A stretch of 64,000 nucleotides of DNA, taken from JAHEEL01 sp963836085 (GTDB lineage Bacteria > Actinomycetota > Acidimicrobiia > Spongiisociales > UBA5794). Both the position numbers and the translations under genes were made by a program. The stretch is taken from NCBI GenBank assembly GCA_963836085.1, contig CAWIHT010000011.1:1-64000 (forward strand), read 5' to 3'. The notes under the pieces are model-generated. The model had not been told where the DNA came from. It did not search any database and saw only the letters and a list, made by a program, of their open reading frames with translations. Within the stretch, counting starts at the first letter, position 1. Each line of letters starts with the position of its first letter. Positions 31,260 to 39,861 of this stretch are shown in pieces.

Positions 31260-32699
31260 ATGTATGAATATGCACAAGCCGCCGTTGAGGGTGCCCTCGC
31301 TGCCGGAGCCGCGTACGCCGATGCTCGCGTCGTGGTCACGAAGCAGGAGGCGATCGATGTTCAGAACCAGACCGTGCAGTCGCTCGATCGCACCGAACAG
31401 GCCGGTGTCGGGGTGCGGGCCCTCATCGGATCTTCCTGGGGCTTCTTCGCCACCGCGGACCTGACTCGCTCGGCGGTCGCCGCCGCCGGTGAGCGGGCGG
31501 CCGAGATCGCTCGGGCCAGCGCGGCCGTGCCGGGTGACGCCATGCAGTTTGCCGACGTGGACGTCGTCCAGGACACCTACGAGACGCCGTACCTCGAGGA
31601 TCCGTTCGCGGTGCCGCTGTCCGAGAAGGTCGACCTTCTCCTCGGAGTGACCAAGACGATGCAAGAGGTGGACGGCATCGCAATCGCGACCGCCACCATG
31701 ACCTTCTATGACACCACGAAGTGGTTCGTGTCGTCGCAGGGTCATCGCATTCGCCAGCACATTGTCGAGTCCGGTGGTGGCTTCGACGCCACCGCCCTCG
31801 GAGAACGGGAGAGTCAACGTCGCTCGTACCCACAGTCGTTCGGCCAGTACGAGACCGGCGGCTACGAGGTGATCCGCAAGTGGGACTTCGCAGCCAACGC
31901 GGAGCGGATCGCGGAAGAGGCGGTGGCACTGCTCACGGCTGAAGAGATGGAGGAGCGTGAGACCGACCTCATCCTCGAAGGGTCGCAGATGGCGCTCCAG
32001 ATCCACGAGTCGGTCGGGCACGCCATCGAACTCGACCGCATTCTCGGTTGGGAGGCAGCGTTCGCCGGCACCTCCCACCTCCAACTGCCCAACCTCGGAA
32101 CCTTTCGTTTCGGATCGGATCTGATGAACGTCACCGCAGACGCCACCCTCCCCGGGGCGCTCGGCACGTTCGGATACGACGACGAGGGGACGCCGGCGCA
32201 ACGTGTCGACATCGTCAAGAACGGGATCTGGCTCGGGGTGCTCTCCGGTCGTGACTCCGCAGCGATGGCCGGTCTACCTCCGGGCGGCATGGTTCGTGCC
32301 GATGGCTACAACCGTCTGCCGATGGTTCGTATGACGAACGTCGGGCTCCTGCCGGGCGACGCATCGCTTGCCGAGATCATCGCCGACACGAAGGACGGCG
32401 TGTACATGGCGACGAATCGTTCGTGGTCGATCGATGACAAGCGCCTGAACTTCCAATTCGGCACCGAGATCGCGTGGGAAGTGAAGAACGGTGAACTCGG
32501 GCGGATGCTGAAGAACCCGACATACACCGGGATCGGACCGATGTTCTGGGCGAGCCTTGACCGCCTTGCAGGTGGTGACGAGTGGATCCATTGGGGGACA
32601 CCGAACTGCGGAAAGGGGCAACCGATGCAGGTCGCACACACGGGGCACTCGGCAGCGCCGGGGCGATTCAAGAACGTGAGAGTGGGGGTGCGCGGATGA
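31260..32699 (+). CDS. tldD: Metalloprotease TldD
   Basis: A 479-aa TldD, the catalytic subunit of the TldD/TldE protease that trims peptides such as antitoxins and modified bacteriocin precursors. The zinc motif HESVGHAIELD (HExxxH) is near residue 250, and the late CGKGQP cysteine ligand is near 460. Length is normal. It is followed with a 4-nt overlap by tldE, as expected for the heterodimer. No peptide-precursor gene is visible nearby, so a housekeeping role is more likely than a dedicated maturase role. Confidence 0.93.
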   Translation: MYEYAQAAVEGALAAGAAYADARVVVTKQEAIDVQNQTVQSLDRTEQAGVGVRALIGSSWGFFATADLTRSAVAAAGERAAEIARASAAVPGDAMQFADVDVVQDTYETPYLEDPFAVPLSEKVDLLLGVTKTMQEVDGIAIATATMTFYDTTKWFVSSQGHRIRQHIVESGGGFDATALGERESQRRSYPQSFGQYETGGYEVIRKWDFAANAERIAEEAVALLTAEEMEERETDLILEGSQMALQIHESVGHAIELDRILGWEAAFAGTSHLQLPNLGTFRFGSDLMNVTADATLPGALGTFGYDDEGTPAQRVDIVKNGIWLGVLSGRDSAAMAGLPPGGMVRADGYNRLPMVRMTNVGLLPGDASLAEIIADTKDGVYMATNRSWSIDDKRLNFQFGTEIAWEVKNGELGRMLKNPTYTGIGPMFWASLDRLAGGDEWIHWGTPNCGKGQPMQVAHTGHSAAPGRFKNVRVGVRG

Positions 32700-34027
32700 G
32701 CCGGGCCGTTGAACTCACCGAGCAGGTCTTGGAACTCGTTGGAGGCCGGGCGGAGGCCGAAGTCGCCGCGTCGACCGGCAATCTGGCGTTGACCCGGTTT
32801 GCGAACTCGTTCATCCATCAGAACGTTGCGGAAGATGGCGCGACCGTCAGCCTGCGCGTCGCTCTCGATGGCCGCGTTGCCTCGACGCAGACGACCGTGA
32901 CAACACCGGAATCCCTTGAGGCGTTCGTCGAGGCGGCCCTCGACACGGCCGTGCTGCAACCGGTCGACGAGGACTGGCCGGGCCTCGCCCCTGAGGCGGC
33001 GGTCGCGGATGTCGCCCACATCGACGAGGCAACCTATGACGCCGCTCCTGCAGCACGAGCCTCGCTCGTGAAGGACTTCGTCGACGCGGGGGACGGACTC
33101 CTGGCTGCCGGCTACTGCCAGACCGAGGGCCGCATGGAAGCCTTCGCGAATTCGGCCGGGCAGTCCGCCTCGGGACGCCACTCGAGCGCCATCATCGACG
33201 GTATCCACCAGACGGGGACGTCGGCCGGCTGTGCACACGCCGCATCAGTCGCCATTGGAGACCTCGACGGCGCGGCCGTGGGTGAACTCGCGGCGAAGCG
33301 GGCCGTCGATTCTGCCGTGCCTTTCGACACGAAGCCGGGGGAGTACGAGGTCATTCTCGCTCCCGAAGCGGTCGCGACGATCGCCGTGTTCCTCGGGTTC
33401 TACGGCTTCAACGGGAAGATGTTGTCGGAAGGGCAGTCGTTCGTGGATCTCGGAACCAGACAGTTCGACGAGCAGTTCCAGATGTGGGACGACGTCACCG
33501 ACTCGCGTGCGATGGGTGTCGCGTTCGACACCGAGGGGACGCCGAAGGGCCACCTCGATCTCGTGGTTGACGGAGTGACGCGCGGCGTTGCCCACAACCG
33601 GAAGACGGCGAAGAAGGCCGGCGTGGCCTCGACGGGTAACAACGTTCCGGGAGCTGAGGGCTGGGGCCCGATCCCGACCAACGTGTTCGTTGGTGGCGGC
33701 GATCAGTCAGTCGACAAGTTGATCGCATCCGTCGAGCGCGGCATCTACGTGTCGACGTTCAACTACTGCCGCATCCTCGACCCGAAGACCATGGTCGTGA
33801 CCGGTTTGACGAGAAACGGCACGTTCATGATCGAGAACGGGCGCATCACCGACGCGGTGACGAACCTGCGATTCACACAGTCGTTCGTCGATTGCTTCAG
33901 TGAAGGCAAGATCCTCGGTCTGGGCGATGACGCCCGGTTCGCCGACTCGGAGTTCGCCCCTGGCATCATGTACGTGCCGACGATGCGGCTCGGGTCGTGG
34001 AACTTCACGGGCGGAGCGGAGGGCTGA
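32696..34027 (+). CDS. tldE: TldE/PmbA-type subunit of the TldD/E protease
   Basis: A 443-aa TldE/PmbA homologue, the non-catalytic partner of TldD. It has the same fold but no HExxxH. Recognisable segments include RFANSFIHQNVAEDG near the start, GEYEVILAPEAVATI near 220 and NNVPGAEGWG with the late NFTGGAEG end. The ATG at 32696 overlaps the tldD stop by 4 nt; a longer frame from 32582 lies within tldD. Its stop shares one base with the next small gene. Confidence 0.92.
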   Translation: MSRAVELTEQVLELVGGRAEAEVAASTGNLALTRFANSFIHQNVAEDGATVSLRVALDGRVASTQTTVTTPESLEAFVEAALDTAVLQPVDEDWPGLAPEAAVADVAHIDEATYDAAPAARASLVKDFVDAGDGLLAAGYCQTEGRMEAFANSAGQSASGRHSSAIIDGIHQTGTSAGCAHAASVAIGDLDGAAVGELAAKRAVDSAVPFDTKPGEYEVILAPEAVATIAVFLGFYGFNGKMLSEGQSFVDLGTRQFDEQFQMWDDVTDSRAMGVAFDTEGTPKGHLDLVVDGVTRGVAHNRKTAKKAGVASTGNNVPGAEGWGPIPTNVFVGGGDQSVDKLIASVERGIYVSTFNYCRILDPKTMVVTGLTRNGTFMIENGRITDAVTNLRFTQSFVDCFSEGKILGLGDDARFADSEFAPGIMYVPTMRLGSWNFTGGAEG

Positions 34028-34242
34028 TGGCGAAACCTGACGATCTGGTGGCAGCGGCGCTCTTCACCGATCGCGACGTCGCGGACGAAGCGTGGGGACG
34101 ACTCGTCGACGCGGACATCCCCGCCTCGGTGATCACCGAGCCAGGCATGGTGGGTGCCTACCGCCTCAACGTGATGGTCTACCGCGAGAACCTCGAAGAA
34201 GCTCAACGACTGATCGCCGACCTGGTGATCGGGACCCGGTAG
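34027..34242 (+). CDS. DUF2007-like small protein
   Basis: A 71-aa protein (LVAAALFTDRDVADEAWGRL, then LVDADIPASVIT and LNVMVYRENLEEAQRLIADL) with the ferredoxin-like beta-alpha-beta pattern of DUF2007, the putative signal-transducing protein family. It resembles PII-like folds in layout but lacks a known ligand site. The ATG at 34027 shares one base with the tldE stop, so it is the third gene of the tldDE operon. The exact role is unknown. Confidence 0.72.
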   Translation: MAKPDDLVAAALFTDRDVADEAWGRLVDADIPASVITEPGMVGAYRLNVMVYRENLEEAQRLIADLVIGTR

Positions 34243-34263
34243 TAGCAACGGACCAGGAATGAG

Positions 34264-34295
34264 CTGAGGGCCGGGACGTCTGTCCCGGCCCTCAG
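34264..34295. terminator. Bidirectional terminator hairpin
   Basis: CTGAGGGCCGGGAC, a 4-nt loop GTCT, and the perfect complement GTCCCGGCCCTCAG give a 14-bp GC-rich stem between the convergent DUF2007 and trxA genes. There is no T run. It is flanked by GAGCTGAG and CAGCTACTCAGCTACT microrepeats. Confidence 0.75.
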
Positions 34296-34306
34296 CACTC
34301 AGCTAC

Positions 34307-34696
34307 TCAGCTACTGGATTCCGCGTGATCGTGCTCATCGCTCGCGCTCTCGATCTCTTCACGGACGGCGTCCATGTCGAGGCCCTCAATCTGGTCGATG
34401 AGGTCGACGAGGGCATCCTCGGGGAGGGCACCCGGCTGCGAGAAGACACCGATCTTCTCCTTGAACGCCATCAGCGTCGGAATCGAGCGGATCTGGAAGT
34501 ATCCGGCGAGCTCCTGCTCGGCCTCGGTGTCAACCTTGGCGAAGACGATGTTCGGGTACTTCTCCGAAACCGTTTCGTAGGTCGGGGCAAACATCTTGCA
34601 GGGGCCGCACCAGTCGGCCCAGAAGTCGACGAGGACGAGGTCGTTGTTGAGGATGGTCTCCTCGAACGTGTCCTTGGTCAGGTTGATGGTTGGCAT
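34307..34696 (-). CDS. trxA: Thioredoxin
   Basis: A 129-aa thioredoxin. The active site WCGPC is near residue 29 (VDFWADWCGPCKMFAP), the cis-Pro lies in IRSIPTLMAFKE, and a roughly 25-residue acidic tail with histidines (DEHDHAESSS) follows the domain. An ATG at 34705 is possible, but GGAGA is too close to it and well placed for the ATG at 34696. A CsoR/CstR-type palindrome lies in its promoter, so expression may respond to persulfide, sulfite or copper rather than general oxidation. No sulfur or copper genes are adjacent. Confidence 0.93.
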   Translation of the reverse strand: MPTINLTKDTFEETILNNDLVLVDFWADWCGPCKMFAPTYETVSEKYPNIVFAKVDTEAEQELAGYFQIRSIPTLMAFKEKIGVFSQPGALPEDALVDLIDQIEGLDMDAVREEIESASDEHDHAESSS

Positions 34697-34740
34697 GCGG
34701 TTCATTCTCCGTTCGTACTCGGTCTCCCATAGGCAACATT

Positions 34741-34759
34741 AATACCCCTAGGGGGTATT
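34741..34759 (-). promoter_or_regulatory. CsoR/CstR-type operator in the trxA promoter
   Basis: AATACCCC-TAG-GGGGTATT is a perfect 8-bp-arm palindrome, 45 nt upstream of the trxA start and overlapping its likely -10 region (TATTAA). ATACCCC/GGGGTAT half-sites are the known operator type of the CsoR/RcnR/CstR family. No gene of that family is in the window. Confidence 0.7.
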
Positions 34760-34823
34760 CCCACTTTCGGCCTCCCGGCAACGGACCGCGCCGGGTCCGG
34801 TGCATGAGAAGCCGGGACCTCCG

Positions 34824-34829
34824 TACACT
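34824..34829 (+). promoter_or_regulatory. Predicted -10 element (TACACT), leaderless ccm operon
   Basis: TACACT lies 8 nt before the GTG of ccmA (34838), with no Shine-Dalgarno. It would drive the whole ccm operon. Confidence 0.45.
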
Positions 34830-34837
34830 TCCCCACC

Positions 34838-35479
34838 GTGACCGGGACACCCCTCGTTGAACTCGATGGCATCGGCGTGCGGATGGGATCGACTCAGATC
34901 CTTCGCGACGTCGATCTCGAGATCGACGCGGGAGAAGTCGTGGGCCTCTTCGGTGCCAACGGGGCGGGCAAGACGACCATGCTCCGGCTCATTGCCACCC
35001 TGCTCCGGCCCGCCCAGGGGACCGGAACGGTCCTGGACGCCAATCTGACATCGTCAGAGCGATATGACGTTCGGCGGCGAATCGGAATGATCGGCCATGT
35101 CCCCGGTCTCTACCCCGAACTCACGCTGGGCGAGAACCTGCGGTACGCGGCCCGGGTTGCTGGTGTCCCCCCGGAGGGGGCCGCTGAGGCGCTCGCGGCG
35201 GTAGGTCTCGCCGGTGCCGTCGATCGCCGAGCCGGAGCATCTTCGCATGGCATGCAGCGACGCACCGAATTCGCCCGCGAACTCATGATCGACCGCTCGC
35301 TGCTCCTTCTCGACGAACCCCATTCCGCGCTCGACCGGGACGCGGTGGATCTCGTCGAGGGACTCATCGAGAGAAAGGCCGCCGAGGGCGGCGCCGTCGT
35401 CGTGGTCTCCCACGATCGGGAACGGATCAACGCGATCGCGCATCGATCGGTCGAGTTGGCAGGGGGGACCCTCTCGTGA
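34838..35479 (+). CDS. ccmA: CcmA, ATPase of the haem-handling ABC complex
   Basis: A 213-aa ABC ATPase. Walker A GANGAGKTT is near residue 38 and Walker B LLLLDEPHSALD near 148. The signature region reads SHGMQRRTEFARELM rather than LSGGQ, a divergence common in CcmA. With CcmB, CcmC and CcmD it releases CcmE-bound haem for cytochrome c maturation. First gene of a nine-gene operon, with 4-nt overlap with ccmB. Assignment rests on context as much as on sequence. Confidence 0.9.
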   Translation: MTGTPLVELDGIGVRMGSTQILRDVDLEIDAGEVVGLFGANGAGKTTMLRLIATLLRPAQGTGTVLDANLTSSERYDVRRRIGMIGHVPGLYPELTLGENLRYAARVAGVPPEGAAEALAAVGLAGAVDRRAGASSHGMQRRTEFARELMIDRSLLLLDEPHSALDRDAVDLVEGLIERKAAEGGAVVVVSHDRERINAIAHRSVELAGGTLS

Positions 35480-36144
35480 CAACCGGATTCTGGCCCCAAG
35501 TCACCGCCGTGGCTGGACGCGACCTGCTCCGAGAGCGCCGGCAGGGCGACGTGCTGTGGATCATCATTCCGTTCGGCGCGATCGCGCTGCTCCTCGTGCC
35601 GCTCGCGATCGGGACGGATGCCGTGCTGCTGCGGGAGATCGGACCCGGCATGTACTGGGTGATCGTGATGCTGTTCGGTGTGCTCGTGGCTGTCGGCAAG
35701 GCCTCCAGCGAGACAGTCCCGCAACAGGATGCATCGTCCCTCCTCGGTCTCGACCCGGCAGCCGGATTCGTGGGGCGGGCAGCATCAGCCACGCTGCTCC
35801 TGCTGATCTTCGAAGTCGTTGTCGGAATCGTCGCGGTGGGTCTCTACGACATCTCCGTCATCGGTGTCCCGTGGCTGCTGGCAACACTGCTGATCGTCGC
35901 TATCGGGCTTGCCCTGCTCGGGACGCTCACCGGGAGCATCGTCAACAGCACGAGTACCGGCACCGCCCTCGTACCGCTGCTCGTCGCCCCGCTGTCGGTG
36001 CCGCTGCTGCTCGGCGCAACGCAGGCCTACGAGGGTTTGCGGCTTGGCCACAGTATTGTTTCGTGGGTACTGCTGATGGTCGCCGTTGTATTGGTCGTTG
36101 CCATCATCGGGGTGTTGACCGCCCGACCTCTACAGGAGATCTGA
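35476..36144 (+). CDS. ccmB: CcmB, haem exporter-complex membrane subunit
   Basis: A 222-aa protein with six hydrophobic segments. The N-terminal RDLLRERRQGDVLW and the middle LDPAAGFVGRAASATLLLL segment match CcmB. It forms the membrane part of the CcmAB ATPase complex. The GTG at 35476 overlaps ccmA by 4 nt, and its TGA shares one base with the ccmC ATG. Confidence 0.9.
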   Translation: MTTGFWPQVTAVAGRDLLRERRQGDVLWIIIPFGAIALLLVPLAIGTDAVLLREIGPGMYWVIVMLFGVLVAVGKASSETVPQQDASSLLGLDPAAGFVGRAASATLLLLIFEVVVGIVAVGLYDISVIGVPWLLATLLIVAIGLALLGTLTGSIVNSTSTGTALVPLLVAPLSVPLLLGATQAYEGLRLGHSIVSWVLLMVAVVLVVAIIGVLTARPLQEI

Positions 36145-36878
36145 TGCCCGATCAGACGCGCATCCGCTGGTGGCCATGGGTGGCGATAGCATTCTCGCTC
36201 GCGACCGCTCTGACGTTCGCGTTGGTGAGTCCCCCCGACGACACGCAGGGCGATCTCGTTCGCATCATGTACGTTCATGTTCCGGCTGCATGGCTGGCCT
36301 ACCTGGCATTCTTCGTCACGTTCGTCGGGAGCATCGCCTACCTGATCACCCGCCACTTGCGATGGGACCGAATCGCGGCAGCGAGCGCTGAGATCGGCGT
36401 CTACTTCACCGGCCTGGCAATCGCCCTCGGCATGATCTGGGCGAAGCCGACCTGGGGCGTCTGGTGGACATGGGACGCTCGGCTGACGCTCACCGCGATC
36501 ATGTTCTTCGTCTACCTCGGCTACCTGGCGCTGCGCAGAACGACCGATGACCCGGTCGCCCGCGCGAACCGCTCCGCCGTTCTTGGCATCGTTGGTGCCG
36601 TTCAGATCCCCCTTGTGCACTTCTCCGTGGTGTGGTGGCGCACGCTCCACCAGCCGCCGTCGATCATCAAGCCGGACGGTCCCGCGATCCAGGACCCGAT
36701 GATGCTGGTCGCACTCATCGTCGGCGTTCTCGCCTTCACGGTTGTCTACGTGTCGCTGATGGTGAAGCGCATCGAACTCATCCACCTTGAAGATCAACGC
36801 GACGCCGTCGAACGCATCGCCGACCAGCCGGTCGCCGGCGACTCTGTCACCGCTCCCGATCTCGGAGGTTCGTCATGA
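36144..36878 (+). CDS. ccmC: CcmC, haem delivery protein
   Basis: A 244-aa haem-handling membrane protein with six helices and the tryptophan-rich motif WGVWWTWDARLT near residue 108 (WWD family). External histidines typical of CcmC are visible in MYVHVPAAW near 45 and LVHFSVVWWRTLHQP near 155. It loads haem onto CcmE. The C-terminus carries an extra acidic tail. A longer frame from 35556 lies within ccmB; the ATG at 36144 is coupled to the ccmB stop. Confidence 0.94.
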   Translation: MPDQTRIRWWPWVAIAFSLATALTFALVSPPDDTQGDLVRIMYVHVPAAWLAYLAFFVTFVGSIAYLITRHLRWDRIAAASAEIGVYFTGLAIALGMIWAKPTWGVWWTWDARLTLTAIMFFVYLGYLALRRTTDDPVARANRSAVLGIVGAVQIPLVHFSVVWWRTLHQPPSIIKPDGPAIQDPMMLVALIVGVLAFTVVYVSLMVKRIELIHLEDQRDAVERIADQPVAGDSVTAPDLGGSS

Positions 36879-36997
36879 GCGATTGGGGCTGGGTCGCGCT
36901 TGCCTACGGCGTGACATATGGCAGTCTTGGGGTGTTCGCAGCCTCCATCGCTGTGCGAATCCGAAACGCCCGACGGACTCTTGGGGAGACCGAGTGA
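36875..36997 (+). CDS. ccmD: CcmD-like small membrane protein
   Basis: A 40-aa protein (start MSDWGWVALAYGVTYGS, end RNARRTLGETE) with one transmembrane helix (about 5-27) and a basic cytosolic tail. Size, topology and position between ccmC and ccmE match CcmD, which releases holo-CcmE from CcmABC. The ATG at 36875 overlaps the ccmC stop (ATGA), and its own TGA overlaps the ccmE GTG. Sequence conservation in CcmD is low, so context carries most weight. Confidence 0.82.
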   Translation: MSDWGWVALAYGVTYGSLGVFAASIAVRIRNARRTLGETE

Positions 36998-37413
36998 AGC
37001 GCTACTGGAAGTTCATCGTTCCGGCCGGGATCCTGGTCGTCATCCTGGTTGTTCTGATGGTCAGCCTCAACTCGAGCCTCGTGTACTTCAACACGCCAAC
37101 CGAACTCACGGAGCAAGGACCCGGGGACTCGCGCCTGCGACTCGGTGGGCAGGTCGTCGCCGGCAGCGTCACGGACACCACCGCGGGAGTCACCTTCGAT
37201 GTCACCGACGGTCGCGAGGTCGTGACCGTCGTCTATCTCGGAGCACCGCAGCAGCTCTTCCAGGAGGGCATCGGCGTCGTCGTGGAAGGGACGTGGGACG
37301 GCTCGTCGTTCCACTCGGACACGATGCTCGTCAAACACGACGAGAACTACTCCTCCGATGACGGTTCGTACGATCCTGAGCACCCGTACGGGGACGAAGC
37401 GGATCAGGCGTGA
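36994..37413 (+). CDS. ccmE: CcmE haem chaperone
   Basis: A 139-aa haem chaperone. One N-terminal helix (about 7-27) anchors an OB-fold beta barrel. The covalent haem-binding site KHDENY is intact: H115 with Y119 (HxxxY). Some archaeal and sulfate-reducer CcmE proteins use Cys instead, so this is the classical His type. The tail is acidic. The GTG at 36994 overlaps the ccmD stop (GTGA), and its end overlaps ccmF by 4 nt. Confidence 0.94.
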   Translation: MKRYWKFIVPAGILVVILVVLMVSLNSSLVYFNTPTELTEQGPGDSRLRLGGQVVAGSVTDTTAGVTFDVTDGREVVTVVYLGAPQQLFQEGIGVVVEGTWDGSSFHSDTMLVKHDENYSSDDGSYDPEHPYGDEADQA

Positions 37414-39449
37414 TCGCTGCCGTCGGCTTCGTGGCGATCCTGGTCGCCCTGATCTCAGCGGTGGTGCTCGTCGCCGAGGGCATCCGAGTGTCACGGACCG
37501 ACCACCCGGATCCGGCTCGGGTCAAGATCCCGACGATCGGTCTCGCGGCCGGCGGTGTGATGGCGTTCGTCGCGCTCGAACTCGCGATCCTCACACATGA
37601 CTTCTCCATCGCCTATGTCGCCAAGAACACCGCTGTAGCCACACCATTCGTGTTCCTTCTCGCGTCGGGTTGGGCGGCGCTCGAAGGCAGCGTCGTGCTG
37701 TGGGGTCTGATGCTCTCGGTCTTCACGTGGCTTGTGTGGCGCGGCGTCAAGAAGGGCGACGGCCTTGGCGTGCTCGCCCTCGCCGTCATGGGCGCGGTCG
37801 CTGTGTTCTGGTTCGGCCTGATGGCGACCGTCGCGAACCCGTTCGCTCTGTGCACCGAAGTGAGTAATGGGTTCTGCTCCGCTTCGTCGTGGCTGCCGAT
37901 CGGGAGCGCCGTGGCGCCGGCAGATGGCATCGGCCCGAATCCGCTCCTTGCCAACCACATTCTGATGGCCGTGCACCCGCCGTTGCTCTACGTCGGATAC
38001 GTCGGCTTCACGGTTCCGTTTGCGTTCGCTATCTCGGCACTGGTCCGGTCCGAGCGTTCCAAGGTCTGGCTCGACCGCACCCACCGGTGGTCGCTCGTCG
38101 CCTGGATCTTCCTGACGGCCGGCATCCTTCTCGGCGGCTGGTGGAGCTACGAGGTGCTCGGCTGGGGCGGCTACTGGGCTTGGGATCCCGTCGAGAATGC
38201 CGCCCTGCTGCCCTGGATCGCAGGGACGGCGTTCATCCACTCGGCGATCGTTCAGCGCCGTCGGTCGATGCTCCAAGCGTGGAACTTCGTGCTCGTCATA
38301 ATCACCTTCGCCCTGACGATCTTCGGCACGTTCCTGACCCGCTCCGGGGTGATCGCCTCGGTGCATGCGTTCAGCCTCTCGGCCGTTGGGCCGGCATTGC
38401 TGATCTTCCTCGGGATCATCCTCTTCGGATCCTTCGGCCTGTTCGCGATGCGAGCGAGCACCGTGTCGTCGTCTCCCCGGCTTGAATCCCTCGTATCCCG
38501 TGAGGGTTTCATCCTGGTCAACAACCTGCTGATGACACTGTTCGGTTTCACGATCATCTTCGGAACGATGTATCCGCTGCTCGTCGAAGCGTTCACGGGT
38601 CGTGAAGTCTCGGTCGGCCGTCCTTTCTTCGACCGGATCGCCGTCCCGATTGCGTTCCTCGTGCTGCTCGCCATCGGGACCGGAGCGACCGCACCATGGC
38701 GGGTCGAGACCGGCAAGGTGCTCTGGCAGCGAACCAGGGTCGGCCTGAATATCGGCTTCGTCACCGCGGCACTCACGGTGGTGGCCGGCGTGGGTTCGGT
38801 CTCGATCGTGGCGATCATGGGACTCGCCGGGTTCGTGATCGGCAACATCATCGCGTTCTACGTCCACCAGTCGGGCCGGGCACATCGAGGGGGGAAGACC
38901 TGGCCGACGGCACTCTTCACGACGGTGCGCAACGACATGGGGTATTGGGGTGGCCAGATCTCGCACATCGGGGTCGTCCTCGCTGTCGTCGCCATTGCCA
39001 CCACCTCGGTACTGGCCATCCGCACGGAGGTTCCGCTGGCGGTTGGCGAGACCGCCGTTGTCGACGGCTACTGCGTCGAGTACATCGAACCATTCTCACG
39101 AACCGAACCCGAACGCAACGTATTCGGTGCGCGTGTCGCCGTCCTCGATCGGACGTGCTCGACCGTGAAGACGGTGCTCGAACCTCGCCTCCACGAGTAC
39201 ACCAAGTTCGGCCAGGTCATTGCCACGCCGTCGGTCTGGACCGGTTGGGTCGACGACGTCTATCTCAACATTGCAGCCACGAACGACGACGGGATCCGGC
39301 TCAAGGTGCTGGTGTTCCCGCTCCAATGGCTGTTGTGGGTTGGGGGTTTTGTGATCGTCGCCGGTGGTGTGCTCGCCCTCGGCCGGAAACCGAGAGACCG
39401 GGCCACGACGTCGAACCACAGTGATGAACGAGAGCACTCCGATGCCTGA
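37410..39449 (+). CDS. ccmF: CcmF cytochrome c-haem ligation protein
   Basis: A 679-aa integral membrane protein with about 14 helices. The WWD motif WGGYWAWDPVENA is near residue 252, and conserved segments MAVHPPLLYVGYVGF (near 190, with His) and GTFLTRSGVIASVHAFS (near 310) are present. It ligates haem from CcmE to apocytochrome CxxCH thiols together with CcmH. A C-terminal external region (about 560-640) with a CVEYIEPF segment precedes the last helix. Overlaps ccmE by 4 nt. Confidence 0.95.
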   Translation: MIAAVGFVAILVALISAVVLVAEGIRVSRTDHPDPARVKIPTIGLAAGGVMAFVALELAILTHDFSIAYVAKNTAVATPFVFLLASGWAALEGSVVLWGLMLSVFTWLVWRGVKKGDGLGVLALAVMGAVAVFWFGLMATVANPFALCTEVSNGFCSASSWLPIGSAVAPADGIGPNPLLANHILMAVHPPLLYVGYVGFTVPFAFAISALVRSERSKVWLDRTHRWSLVAWIFLTAGILLGGWWSYEVLGWGGYWAWDPVENAALLPWIAGTAFIHSAIVQRRRSMLQAWNFVLVIITFALTIFGTFLTRSGVIASVHAFSLSAVGPALLIFLGIILFGSFGLFAMRASTVSSSPRLESLVSREGFILVNNLLMTLFGFTIIFGTMYPLLVEAFTGREVSVGRPFFDRIAVPIAFLVLLAIGTGATAPWRVETGKVLWQRTRVGLNIGFVTAALTVVAGVGSVSIVAIMGLAGFVIGNIIAFYVHQSGRAHRGGKTWPTALFTTVRNDMGYWGGQISHIGVVLAVVAIATTSVLAIRTEVPLAVGETAVVDGYCVEYIEPFSRTEPERNVFGARVAVLDRTCSTVKTVLEPRLHEYTKFGQVIATPSVWTGWVDDVYLNIAATNDDGIRLKVLVFPLQWLLWVGGFVIVAGGVLALGRKPRDRATTSNHSDEREHSDA

Positions 39450-39861
39450 GCGCGCCCGTACCCTGCTGTGGCTGGTCGTCCCGGCGCTGGCCGTGGTCGT
39501 GATCATCGTGGGACTGTGGCCGACCGAACAGGCGACCGCCGATCCGGAGGCGCGTGCGTACAACCTGGCGGTGCGGCTCAAGTGCCCGATCTGTGCCGGG
39601 GAGTCGCTCGCTGGTTCCCAGACCGACCTTGCGAAGAACCTCCGACTCCGCATCGATGAGGAGATTGCAGCAGGGAGCACCGACGATGAGATCGTCGCGA
39701 TCTTCGTCGCCAACTACGGGGAACAGGTCCTGCTCGATCCGCCGAGGAGCGGATGGGGCATCGTGCTGTGGGCGGTTCCGCTCGGCATCGCAGCGGTCGG
39801 AGGGGTCGCCGTATACGGCTTGAAGCGCAAAGATCGGGACACCACGGAGGTCCCGTCGTGA
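39442..39861 (+). CDS. ccmH: CcmH/CcmL thiol oxidoreductase
   Basis: A 139-aa protein. One N-terminal helix (about 6-24) is followed by the redox motif LKCPICAGESLAGSQT near residue 47 (LRCxxC class), a helical bundle and a second helix near the C-terminus. It keeps apocytochrome cysteines reduced for haem ligation. The ATG at 39442 overlaps ccmF by 8 nt; an ATG at 39424 is an alternative start. It ends in a GTGA overlap with the TPR gene. Confidence 0.92.
   Translation: MPERARTLLWLVVPALAVVVIIVGLWPTEQATADPEARAYNLAVRLKCPICAGESLAGSQTDLAKNLRLRIDEEIAAGSTDDEIVAIFVANYGEQVLLDPPRSGWGIVLWAVPLGIAAVGGVAVYGLKRKDRDTTEVPS

Noticed and set aside
31260..34242. TldD/E as part of a peptide natural-product cluster
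   Set aside because: No precursor peptide, transporter or modifying enzyme is adjacent; the operon ends with a DUF2007 gene and a terminator.
37491..38966. 491-aa open frame on the minus strand
   Set aside because: Antisense shadow of ccmF; composition is Glu/Arg/His-rich with no recognisable domain.
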